A stretch of 64,000 nucleotides of DNA from Variovorax paradoxus (GTDB taxonomy: Bacteria; Pseudomonadota; Gammaproteobacteria; Burkholderiales; Burkholderiaceae_C), in assembly GCF_024734665.1 (NCBI RefSeq), contig NZ_CP102931.1, positions 5,888,001 to 5,952,000 on the forward strand, written 5' to 3'. Positions within the stretch are counted from its first letter, which is position 1; each line of letters starts with the position of its first letter. This document shows, piece by piece, positions 55,014 through 61,989 of the stretch. The notes beneath the pieces were generated by a model that was not told the DNA's origin, ran no database searches, and saw only the letters and a list, made by a program, of their open reading frames with translations. The translations under genes were made by a program, and so were the position numbers.

Positions 55014-55654
55014 GTCCGTGCTCCCGCCACTTCGCGGATGGCCGCGATGATGTTCGGATAGCCCGCGCAGCGACAGATGTTGCCGCTCATGCGCTCGCGC
55101 ATTTCCTCGCTGCTGAAGACCGTGGGCGCCGCGAGATCCCGTGTGACATGGCTCGGCATGCCGCCGCGCATCTCGCCAAGCATGCCTACCGCCGAACAGA
55201 TCTGGCCCGGCGTGCAGTAGCCGCACTGGTAGCCGTCGTGCTTGACGAAGGCAGCCTGCATCGGGTGCAGCTTCTTCGGCTCGCCCAGGCCCTCGATGGT
55301 CGTCACCTCGTCGCCCTCGTGCAGCACCGCCAGCGTGAGGCAGCTGTTGATGCGCCGCCCGTTGACCAGCACCGTGCAGGCGCCGCACTGGCCGTGGTCG
55401 CAGCCTTTCTTGGAGCCTGTGAGGTGCAGCTGCTCGCGCAGCAGGTCGAGCAGCGTGACGCGTGGGTCGATGGAGATGGCGTGCAGTTGGCCGTTGATGC
55501 GCAAGCTCACATCCGTTGTCGGGCCCTGCACGGCGGCGTCATGCGTCACCGGCTCGGCATCCACCGCCAGCGGCAACGCGGCAGCCGCCACACCGGCCGC
55601 GCCGGTCACCAGCACCGTGCGGCGGGTGTAGCCGTCTGGGGTTTCGGGATTCAT
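55010..55654 (-). CDS. paoA: aldehyde oxidoreductase 2Fe-2S subunit with Tat signal
   Basis: The 214-residue protein has a twin-arginine signal ([20 protein letters not shown]), so the complex should be exported folded to the periplasm. Eight cysteines for two 2Fe-2S clusters lie in [16 protein letters not shown]...[12 protein letters not shown] and CRCAGYPNI. Length and layout are those of PaoA. The gene order paoA-paoB-paoC is the usual one. Confidence 0.93.
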   Translation of the reverse strand: MNPETPDGYTRRTVLVTGAAGVAAAALPLAVDAEPVTHDAAVQGPTTDVSLRINGQLHAISIDPRVTLLDLLREQLHLTGSKKGCDHGQCGACTVLVNGRRINSCLTLAVLHEGDEVTTIEGLGEPKKLHPMQAAFVKHDGYQCGYCTPGQICSAVGMLGEMRGGMPSHVTRDLAAPTVFSSEEMRERMSGNICRCAGYPNIIAAIREVAGART

Positions 55655-55679
55655 CGTGGGTTCCCCCGGTGTTTTTGCT

Positions 55680-56027
55680 TCAGAGTCGGCTGTCGTTCAC
55701 GGCGCTTGCGGCCGACCGCGCGGGCGGCATCGTGGAGATGACGACGCTGTTGACGCGCGAGCCGCTGGTCACGTTCTGGTCGGGCGCATTGGCGGCCGCC
55801 ACCGCGACCTGGCGCATGGCTTCGCGCGAGACGGTGGAGGTGAAGGGATCGGGCCCGCGCGAGCCGCGCGTCACGTTCTGGTCGGGGGCGTGGGCCGTGG
55901 CCACGGCCTGGGCCGCCACGTCATCGCGCGCGAGCAGGCCGGGGCCCTGGTGCACGCCGTCGTAGCTTTCTGCATGGGCTGCACCGGCCAGGGTCAGGAT
56001 GGCCAGGAGGCCGAGGGTCTTTCGCAT
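55680..56027 (-). CDS. small secreted protein with internal repeat
   Basis: The 115-residue protein has a signal peptide MRKTLGLLAILTLAGAAHA with cleavage after AHA. The mature part holds two copies of a unit with the core APDQNVT[RS]GSR (47-57 and 81-91), 34 residues apart. I do not recognise the family. A good ribosome site (AAAAGGAG) precedes the ATG. It lies 112 bases after the sensor kinase gene, in the same direction, with four 11-base repeats before it that also occur at the response regulator gene. Confidence 0.75.
   Translation of the reverse strand: MRKTLGLLAILTLAGAAHAESYDGVHQGPGLLARDDVAAQAVATAHAPDQNVTRGSRGPDPFTSTVSREAMRQVAVAAANAPDQNVTSGSRVNSVVISTMPPARSAASAVNDSRL
55768..55888. repeat. 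direct repeat inside the small secreted protein gene
   Basis: The same 17-base core GTCACGTTCTGGTCGGG occurs at 55768 and 55870, exactly 102 bases (34 codons) apart. This explains the repeated core in the protein and suggests internal duplication. Confidence 0.85.
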
Positions 56028-56104
56028 GTGAACTCCTTTTGAAGACTGGGTTGGCGCCTTGCGGCGCGACCGCTTTCGCGGCTGGAGTCACTGTAGGAAG
56101 CCCG

Positions 56105-56148
56105 CTTTATGCGACCTTTAAGCGAGAGTTACCTGAGCGTTAAGCCGC
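56105..56148. promoter_or_regulatory. four 11-base repeats before the small secreted protein gene
   Basis: The units CTTTATGCGAC, CTTTAAGCGAG, AGTTACCTGAG and CGTTAAGCCGC follow each other without a gap (56105-56115, 56116-56126, 56127-56137, 56138-56148). OmpR/PhoB-family regulators bind direct repeats with 10-11 base spacing. The units end inside the last bases of the kinase gene. A related pair lies upstream of the response regulator gene. Confidence 0.6.
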
Positions 56149-57525
56149 GCTGTGATCGCGCAGGTGGACGCGCGCCTGCAGCCCCGCAGGCCGGCCCTGC
56201 GCGTCATGGCGGTTGGCCAGCACGATGCGCAGGCCGTTGCGCAGCGCGGCCATGCGCGCGATGGCAAGGCCCAGGCCGCTGCCTTCGGTCGGGTTGCCCG
56301 GCACCCGGAAGAAACGGTCGAAGGCGCGGTCGATCAGCTCGGGCGGAATGCCCGGCCCGTTGTCCAGCACATCGACCACCGGCCGCCCTTCCACCTCGTG
56401 CAGCCGCACGTCGACCACACCGCCCTCGGGCGAATGGCGCAACGCGTTGTCGATCAGGTTGTCGAAGACGCTGCGCAGCTCGGCCGGGGGCGCGGTCACC
56501 GTCGCGGAGGTCTCGCCCTCGAAGCCGATGTCGATGCGGCGGCGGTCGGCCACGACCATCAGCTGGGCCACGCTGTCGCGCAGCACCGAGGCCACATCGA
56601 GCGGCACTGGCGCCTCGGGCTCGGTGCTGCTTTCCTGGCGCGACAGGCGCAGCAGCTGCTCGATCAGGTGCTGGGCACGCGTCACGCCGCCCTTGAGGTG
56701 CGTGTAGTGCTCGGCGATGCTCTCGGCCGGCACTTCGGCGCGCATGTTGTCCAGCTGCAGGCCGATGGCGGCGATGGGCGTGCGCAGCTCGTGCGCGGCG
56801 TCCTGCACGAATCGGCGCTGCGCGGCAAAGGCCTGGCGCAGCCGCCCGAGCAGGCTGTTGAAGGCCTCCACCAGCGGCGCGATCTCGTCGGGCACGCGCG
56901 ACACCGACAGCTCCAAGAGGCTGCGCTCGTCCTGCGCCGCGACGTCGAGCACCACGCTGCGCAGCTTGCGCGACGAGGCCCACACCACCAGCCACAGCAC
57001 GGCCAGCGACAGGGGCAGCAGCAGCGCGATGGGCGCCGTCGAGGACAGCGCGCGCTTGGCCACCAGCCGGCGCACGAAGCCGCCGTTCTGGATCACCTGC
57101 ACCTGGAAGCGGTCGGCGTCGGCCACCGGCGCAGTGGAATAGATGCGCCAAACACCGTCGTCGCCGGCGCCCATGCGCACGGTGCTCAGCCCCTCCGCCG
57201 GCTGGCGGGCCACGGCCAGCGCGGGCCATGAACTGACCAGCAGCTCGCCCCGCCCGTTCCAGATCTGGATGACGAAAGCGCCGCGACCAAAGATGCTGCG
57301 TTCGTCCGCTGGCCTGAGTTCGGGCACGGCCACGTTGCTGGCGTAGGAGTCGGCCAGCATCTGCATCTGGTCGTCCTTGAAGGTGACGATGAGCCTGTCG
57401 TAGCTGGCGTAGGTGAACCACGCGACGCCAGCCGCAGCAAGAAGATGCACCACCACCAGCCACATCAGCAGCTTGTTGCGCAGCGAACTCGGCGAGTACC
57501 AGGGCCGGCCTGCTGCAGTGCTCAT
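56140..57525 (-). CDS. sensor histidine kinase, QseC/TctE-like
   Basis: The 461-residue inner-membrane kinase has helices near 18-38 and 163-183 with a periplasmic sensor between. AAHELRTPIAAIG holds the phosphorylated histidine (H245). The N box is FDNLIDNALRHSPEGG, G1 is DNGPGIP and G2 is GSGLGLAIA. The start (ATG 57525) overlaps the response regulator stop by four bases. It would phosphorylate the regulator at 57522. The signal is unknown; no metal or ligand motif was seen. Confidence 0.93.
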   Translation of the reverse strand: MSTAAGRPWYSPSSLRNKLLMWLVVVHLLAAAGVAWFTYASYDRLIVTFKDDQMQMLADSYASNVAVPELRPADERSIFGRGAFVIQIWNGRGELLVSSWPALAVARQPAEGLSTVRMGAGDDGVWRIYSTAPVADADRFQVQVIQNGGFVRRLVAKRALSSTAPIALLLPLSLAVLWLVVWASSRKLRSVVLDVAAQDERSLLELSVSRVPDEIAPLVEAFNSLLGRLRQAFAAQRRFVQDAAHELRTPIAAIGLQLDNMRAEVPAESIAEHYTHLKGGVTRAQHLIEQLLRLSRQESSTEPEAPVPLDVASVLRDSVAQLMVVADRRRIDIGFEGETSATVTAPPAELRSVFDNLIDNALRHSPEGGVVDVRLHEVEGRPVVDVLDNGPGIPPELIDRAFDRFFRVPGNPTEGSGLGLAIARMAALRNGLRIVLANRHDAQGRPAGLQARVHLRDHSAA

Positions 57526-58181
57526 GAATCCACCACGCGCCAGCCCAGCCCGCGCACGTTGCGGATGGTGTCGGCACCGAGCTTGCGCCGCATGTTGTGG
57601 ATGATCACGTCGACCGCGTTGCTCATCACTTCCTCGCCCCATCCGTAGATGCGGTTCTCCAACTGCTCGCGCGACAGGATGGCGCCCGGGCGCTCGAGCA
57701 TGGCGTGCATCAGCGCGAACTCGCGGGCCGAGAGCGTTTCGCGCGTGCCCTGGTAGAGCACCTCGCGCGTGGTGAGGTCGAGTTGCACCTTGCCGCTGCC
57801 GATGATGGAGTTGGAGGCGCCGTGGCGGCGGCGCACCACCGCGCGCATGCGCGCCAGCAGCTCGGGCAGCTCGAAGGGCTTGAGCAGGTAGTCGTCGGCG
57901 CCGAGGTCGAGCCCCTCCACGCGCTGGCCGAGGCCGTCGCGCGCGGTGAGGATCAGGATGGGCGTGTCGTTCTTCAGGCCGCGCGCGTGGCGCAGCACCT
58001 CGATGCCGTCCATTCCGGGCAGGCCCAGGTCCAGCAGCACGCAGGTGTAGTCGCCATCGGCCAGTGCGCTGCGCGCGAGCAGGCCGTCGCGCACCCAGTC
58101 CACCGCCCAGCCCGATCGCTCGAGGCCGCGAACCAGGCTCTTCCCGATCATTTCGTCGTCTTCGACAAGCAGCACGCGCAC
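57522..58181 (-). CDS. OmpR/PhoB-family response regulator
   Basis: The 219-residue regulator has D51 (LLDLGLPGMDG) as the phosphorylation site, T79 and K101 as the switch residues, and a C-terminal winged helix (EVLYQGTRETLSAREFALMHAML, LENRIYGWGEEVMSNAVDVII). It is closest in layout to QseB/TctD. The GTG start at 58181 was chosen from the frame MRVLLVEDDEM. Two 11-base repeats upstream (58229-58250) may be its own binding site. Confidence 0.94.
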   Translation of the reverse strand: MRVLLVEDDEMIGKSLVRGLERSGWAVDWVRDGLLARSALADGDYTCVLLDLGLPGMDGIEVLRHARGLKNDTPILILTARDGLGQRVEGLDLGADDYLLKPFELPELLARMRAVVRRRHGASNSIIGSGKVQLDLTTREVLYQGTRETLSAREFALMHAMLERPGAILSREQLENRIYGWGEEVMSNAVDVIIHNMRRKLGADTIRNVRGLGWRVVDS

Positions 58182-58228
58182 GCCGTCTCCCGTTGTTTGG
58201 TTGGTGCGCCGCGAAGGTAGCGCAGAAC

Positions 58229-58250
58229 CGTTAGGTCAACGTTAACGCCG
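58229..58250. promoter_or_regulatory. 11-base repeat pair before the response regulator gene
   Basis: CGTTAGGTCAA (58229-58239) and CGTTAACGCCG (58240-58250) share the GTTA core at 11-base spacing. The repeats at 56127-56148 read AGTTACCTGAG and CGTTAAGCCGC, with the same core and spacing. The site lies 48-69 bases before the regulator start, a normal place for autoregulation. Confidence 0.6.
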
Positions 58251-58266
58251 CGGGGGCGCCATCAAC

Positions 58267-59115
58267 TCAGGGCAGCGGGCCGGTGTTGGCCGTGCCCAGC
58301 GGCAGCCGCGACACCTCCGCCAGCAGCAGCGCCAGTTGCCGCGCTGCCGCATCGATCACCGCCTGGCCATGCTCTGCCGTGGCCGCAGCCGCGTTGCCGG
58401 CGGCGCCATGGGCGTTGTAGTCCTCCATGGCCCAGCCCAGCTTGGCGCTCTTGCCGTTGCCAAGGATGGCGTAGTCGGCCGCGCGCTGCTCGGAGGTCGA
58501 GCGGAAGTCCTGCGCCTGGCCCATGCGCACGAGTTGCGGCGTCAGCGCCAGCATCATCGAAGTCTCGATCTCGCCTGCGTGCACGCCGAAGCGGTGCTCC
58601 TGCGCGCTGAACTGCTCGCCCGCGTCGCCCAGCGGCAGGTTGAACCAGCTCACGCTGTAGACGATGAGCCCGTGCGCCGCGCGCAGCTCGCGCGCCACGA
58701 TGTCCATCGCGCCCACATGGCCGCCGTGCGCATTGAACAGCACCAGCTTCTTCACGCCCGCGCGCGCCACGCCCGCGCCAATCTCGTTCCACAGGCGGAT
58801 CAAGGTCTCGGCCGACAGCGTGAGCGTGCCCGCGAAGCGCGCGTGCTCGGGGCTCAGGCCAATCTGCTGGGTCGGCAGGAACAGCACTGGCAGTTCGGCC
58901 GGTAACAGGGGCAGCGAGGCGGCGACGATGCCGTCTGCCAGCACTGTATCGACGCCCAGCGGCAGGTGCGGCCCGTGCTGCTCGGTCGCTCCCAACGGCA
59001 GCACCGCGACGGTGGTCGCCGCATCGAGCGACGCGAAGTCGCGCGTGGTGAGGCGGGACCAGAAGCGGGGAAGTAGCGAAGGCAAAGGCGAAGAGGCCTG
59101 GGTAACAGCGTTCAT
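58267..59115 (-). CDS. creatininase-family amidohydrolase
   Basis: The 282-residue protein has the creatininase metal ligands in PLGATEQHGPHLPLGVDT, FNAHGGHVGAMD and VHAGEIETSMML. The family includes creatininase, the MftE peptidase and other cyclic amide hydrolases. No creatine genes are near, so the substrate is open. It is divergent from pgaA, 258 bases away. Confidence 0.9.
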   Translation of the reverse strand: MNAVTQASSPLPSLLPRFWSRLTTRDFASLDAATTVAVLPLGATEQHGPHLPLGVDTVLADGIVAASLPLLPAELPVLFLPTQQIGLSPEHARFAGTLTLSAETLIRLWNEIGAGVARAGVKKLVLFNAHGGHVGAMDIVARELRAAHGLIVYSVSWFNLPLGDAGEQFSAQEHRFGVHAGEIETSMMLALTPQLVRMGQAQDFRSTSEQRAADYAILGNGKSAKLGWAMEDYNAHGAAGNAAAATAEHGQAVIDAAARQLALLLAEVSRLPLGTANTGPLP

Positions 59116-59235
59116 CGTGCGATCTTAGGCCGGTCGCAAGCCGGCATCGATGGCTTCCGGACCACAAAAGTAAACGACGGGGATGCCAAAAACGCGAATC
59201 TGTTCACACATACAACCAGTTCGTGACACTTTGGT

Positions 59236-59264
59236 TTGCCATTGTTAATGATCCTCTCTAGAGT
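59236..59264 (+). promoter_or_regulatory. candidate sigma70 promoter for pgaA
   Basis: TTGCCA (59236-59241) and TAGAGT (59259-59264) are separated by 17 bases. The -35 matches consensus at five positions, the -10 at four. Transcription would start near 59271, giving a leader of about 103 bases to the GTG at 59374. Confidence 0.5.
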
Positions 59265-59285
59265 GATTCCCAAGTGAGTTTTTAA

Positions 59286-59353
59286 GGTTGCCGGCCTGTC
59301 ACATACGCCGGCAGCCCGGTTTTCGCTGCGGCTTCGGTCGCCGGAAACCGCAG
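59286..59353 (+). promoter_or_regulatory. structured pgaA leader, two hairpins
   Basis: Hairpin 1 (59286-59316) pairs GGTTGCCGGC with GCCGGCAGCC around CTGTCACATAC. Hairpin 2 (59326-59353) pairs CTGCGG with CCGCAG and has a GGA in the loop. The ribosome site AAGGGAG follows. In E. coli the pgaA leader is bound by CsrA at GGA sites. Similar control here is only a suggestion. Confidence 0.45.
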
Positions 59354-59373
59354 TCCGAATTCAAGGGAGCAGA

Positions 59374-61989
59374 GTGTTCATCCAGAAAAAAGCTGGAGGC
59401 ACGGTCATGGCCGGGCGCAAAGCTGCGCTCGCCTGCTCGTTGTCTCATCACCTTGCATATGCATCACAAGGATTTCCACCTCTAGCAGCCTGCGCACTGG
59501 CCCTCGTCACGCCCGCAGTGCTGGCGCAGCCGTCTGCCGCTATCGCCGCCACGACCTACGACGTCCGGCAGCACGATGCGCTGATCGTCGCGCAGCGCGA
59601 AGGCCGAGTTACCGCGGCCCAGGCGCTCCAGCAATTGAAGGCCTGGCTCGCGGCACCCATCGGCGACGACGCCCGCCGGCGCGTGGCTTCCGATGCCATC
59701 GCGATCGCCGCCGCCGATGGCCAGTTCGCCGAAGCCGTGGCGCTGGGCCACCAGCTCGCACCGTCGAAGCTGAGCGACTACGCCCTGGGCCCGCTCGCGC
59801 TGGCCGCACGGCGCACCCATGACCTGGCCCTGCAGGGCGAGGCCGTAGCCCTATGGCGCGCCCGGCAACCCGCGGCGCGCGAGCCGCGCCTGCACGAAGC
59901 CTGGTGGCGCATCGACAGCGGCGACGTCACGGGCGCGCAGGCGCTGTACCGCGCGCTGTCGCAGCCGGCGCCCATGCAGATCGAAGACCGCGTCGCGCTG
60001 CTGGAGCTGCGTGCCGCCCTGGCGCGCGCCGCGAAAGACCCGCTGCAGGCGCTCGCTGCCTACACCAAGGCTGGCGCGCTGCGGCCCGAACGCCGCGACA
60101 TCCGCCGCGAGGCCGACTTCCTGCTCGCGAGCGCCGGTGCCGCATCGAGCGCCTTCGAAGACGCCGAGGCGGCGGAGCGCACCGCGCCGGGCAGCTTCTC
60201 GCCGCTGGCGCTCTCGACACTGCAGCAGGAGGCGTTGGCACAGCGGCTGCGCTGGGCGATCCAGGCGCGCGACCAGCGACTGGGCGCGGAGCGCCTCGTC
60301 GCGCTCGACCGCGTGCTCGCCGACCAGGAGACCGCGATGGCGCGGGCCGATGCCGCGGCCCTGCAAGCTGACGCCAGCGATGCCGATGCATGGCGCACCG
60401 TGCGCGTGCGCCTGCTGTCCGACCGCCTGCTGGCGCTGGTCGAAAGCGGCCGCCCGGCCGACGCCATCGCGCTCTACGACACGGCGCGTGCCACTGGCAT
60501 GGAGCTGCCCTTCTACGGTCTCGGGGCCGCGGCACGCGCCTTCGCGCAGGAACGCCGCTCCGCCGAAGCCGTGCCGATCTACGAGGCGGCCGTGGCACGC
60601 GGCGGCGCCGACCTGCCGACGCCCGACCCGCTCTACTTCGGCCTGCTCTACGCCTACCAGGACACCGGCCGCTTCGAGGACGCCGAGGCGCTGCTGCAGC
60701 GGCTGGAGCACGGCACGCCCGCCCTGCTGCGCCTCACGCCCGAAGCCGGCCGCCCCAACGGCGAGTACACCGACGTGAGCGGCCTGCGCGGCCTGACGCA
60801 GCTCTACACCGATCGGCCGGCACTCGCGCAGCAAAGCTTCTCGGTGCTGACGCGCGAAGCGCCGCTCAACCCGGGCTATGCCTACGGCGCGGCCCTCACC
60901 GAGCGCCTGCGCGAACACCCTGAAGCCGCGCTCGCGCGCTTCGAGGCGCTGGCGGCCGACTCGCCCTACGACATCGGCGCGCGCACCGGCCATGTCGAGG
61001 CCCTGCTCGATGCCGGCGAATTCGCCGAAGCCCGCCAGCGCGCCGAATCGCTCGCGGCCGACCTGCCGGACTCGGTGCAAGTGCGCGACATGGAGCGCAA
61101 GCGCCGCGCCCAGATCGGCCCGCGGCTCGACGTGGACGCCGAAGCCTCCTCCGGCGGCGCGGCCATCGCCAGCCGCGAATGGCGCATCGACAGTCGGCTC
61201 AGCTCCGGCCTCATCGACGACCAGTGGCGCGTGTTCTACGACCAGTCGCTGGGCCGCGGCGTCACCGACATCGGCAACGCGAACTGGGCGCGCGGCGGCC
61301 TCGGCCTGGGCTGGCAGCGCGGCCGCTGGCTGGCCGAAGGCGCGCTGCAGCATGCCAACAGCGGCCCCTACCGCAGCAGCGTGGCCGGCCGGCTCGACTA
61401 CCGCGCGGGCGACGCATGGCGGCTGTCGGCCACCTACGACGGCGACAGCAAGGAGCTGCCATGGAAGGCGCGCGTGGCCGGCATCGGCGCGCGCGAAGCC
61501 GGCGCGAGCGTGGGCTACGTGGTGAACGAGTCGCGCCGCTTCGACCTGAAATGGCAGCAACTTGACTTCAGCGACGGCAACCTGCGCAACGGCTTCGACA
61601 TCGGCTGGAGCGAACGCTGGATCAGCACGCCGCGCTTCCAGCTCGAGACGAAGCTCGCTGCCGACGCGAGCCGCGGCCGCGCCATCGACACCACGCCCTA
61701 CTTCAACCCCTCGAGCGACAGCAGCGTGCAACTCAGCGTACGCGCGCAATGGCTCAACTGGAAGAGCGACGACCGCCAGTTCTTCCAGGCCGTGGAGCTC
61801 GGCGCAGGCAGCTACCGGCAGGCCGGCTTCGGCAGCGGACCGATGTGGAACCTGCGCTACGAGCATCGCTGGAACCTCGGGCCGAAGCTCGCGCTGCGCT
61901 ACGGCCTGAGCATTTCCGGCCATCCCTACGACGGCGTGCGCGAACGACAGCGCGGCGTCTTCCTGAACCTCTCGACGCCCCTGCCGTGA
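59374..61989 (+). CDS. pgaA: poly-beta-1,6-N-acetylglucosamine export porin
   Basis: The 871-residue outer-membrane protein has a long N-terminal region, with a likely signal around residues 40-51 (ACALALVTPAVLAQ), a TPR-like alpha-helical periplasmic part to about residue 560, and a C-terminal beta-barrel of about 300 residues ending in GISGHPYDGVRERQRGVFLNL. It guides partly deacetylated PNAG out of the cell. The start is a GTG with an AAGGGAG ribosome site. Its stop overlaps the pgaB start (TGATG). Confidence 0.9.
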   Translation: MFIQKKAGGTVMAGRKAALACSLSHHLAYASQGFPPLAACALALVTPAVLAQPSAAIAATTYDVRQHDALIVAQREGRVTAAQALQQLKAWLAAPIGDDARRRVASDAIAIAAADGQFAEAVALGHQLAPSKLSDYALGPLALAARRTHDLALQGEAVALWRARQPAAREPRLHEAWWRIDSGDVTGAQALYRALSQPAPMQIEDRVALLELRAALARAAKDPLQALAAYTKAGALRPERRDIRREADFLLASAGAASSAFEDAEAAERTAPGSFSPLALSTLQQEALAQRLRWAIQARDQRLGAERLVALDRVLADQETAMARADAAALQADASDADAWRTVRVRLLSDRLLALVESGRPADAIALYDTARATGMELPFYGLGAAARAFAQERRSAEAVPIYEAAVARGGADLPTPDPLYFGLLYAYQDTGRFEDAEALLQRLEHGTPALLRLTPEAGRPNGEYTDVSGLRGLTQLYTDRPALAQQSFSVLTREAPLNPGYAYGAALTERLREHPEAALARFEALAADSPYDIGARTGHVEALLDAGEFAEARQRAESLAADLPDSVQVRDMERKRRAQIGPRLDVDAEASSGGAAIASREWRIDSRLSSGLIDDQWRVFYDQSLGRGVTDIGNANWARGGLGLGWQRGRWLAEGALQHANSGPYRSSVAGRLDYRAGDAWRLSATYDGDSKELPWKARVAGIGAREAGASVGYVVNESRRFDLKWQQLDFSDGNLRNGFDIGWSERWISTPRFQLETKLAADASRGRAIDTTPYFNPSSDSSVQLSVRAQWLNWKSDDRQFFQAVELGAGSYRQAGFGSGPMWNLRYEHRWNLGPKLALRYGLSISGHPYDGVRERQRGVFLNLSTPLP

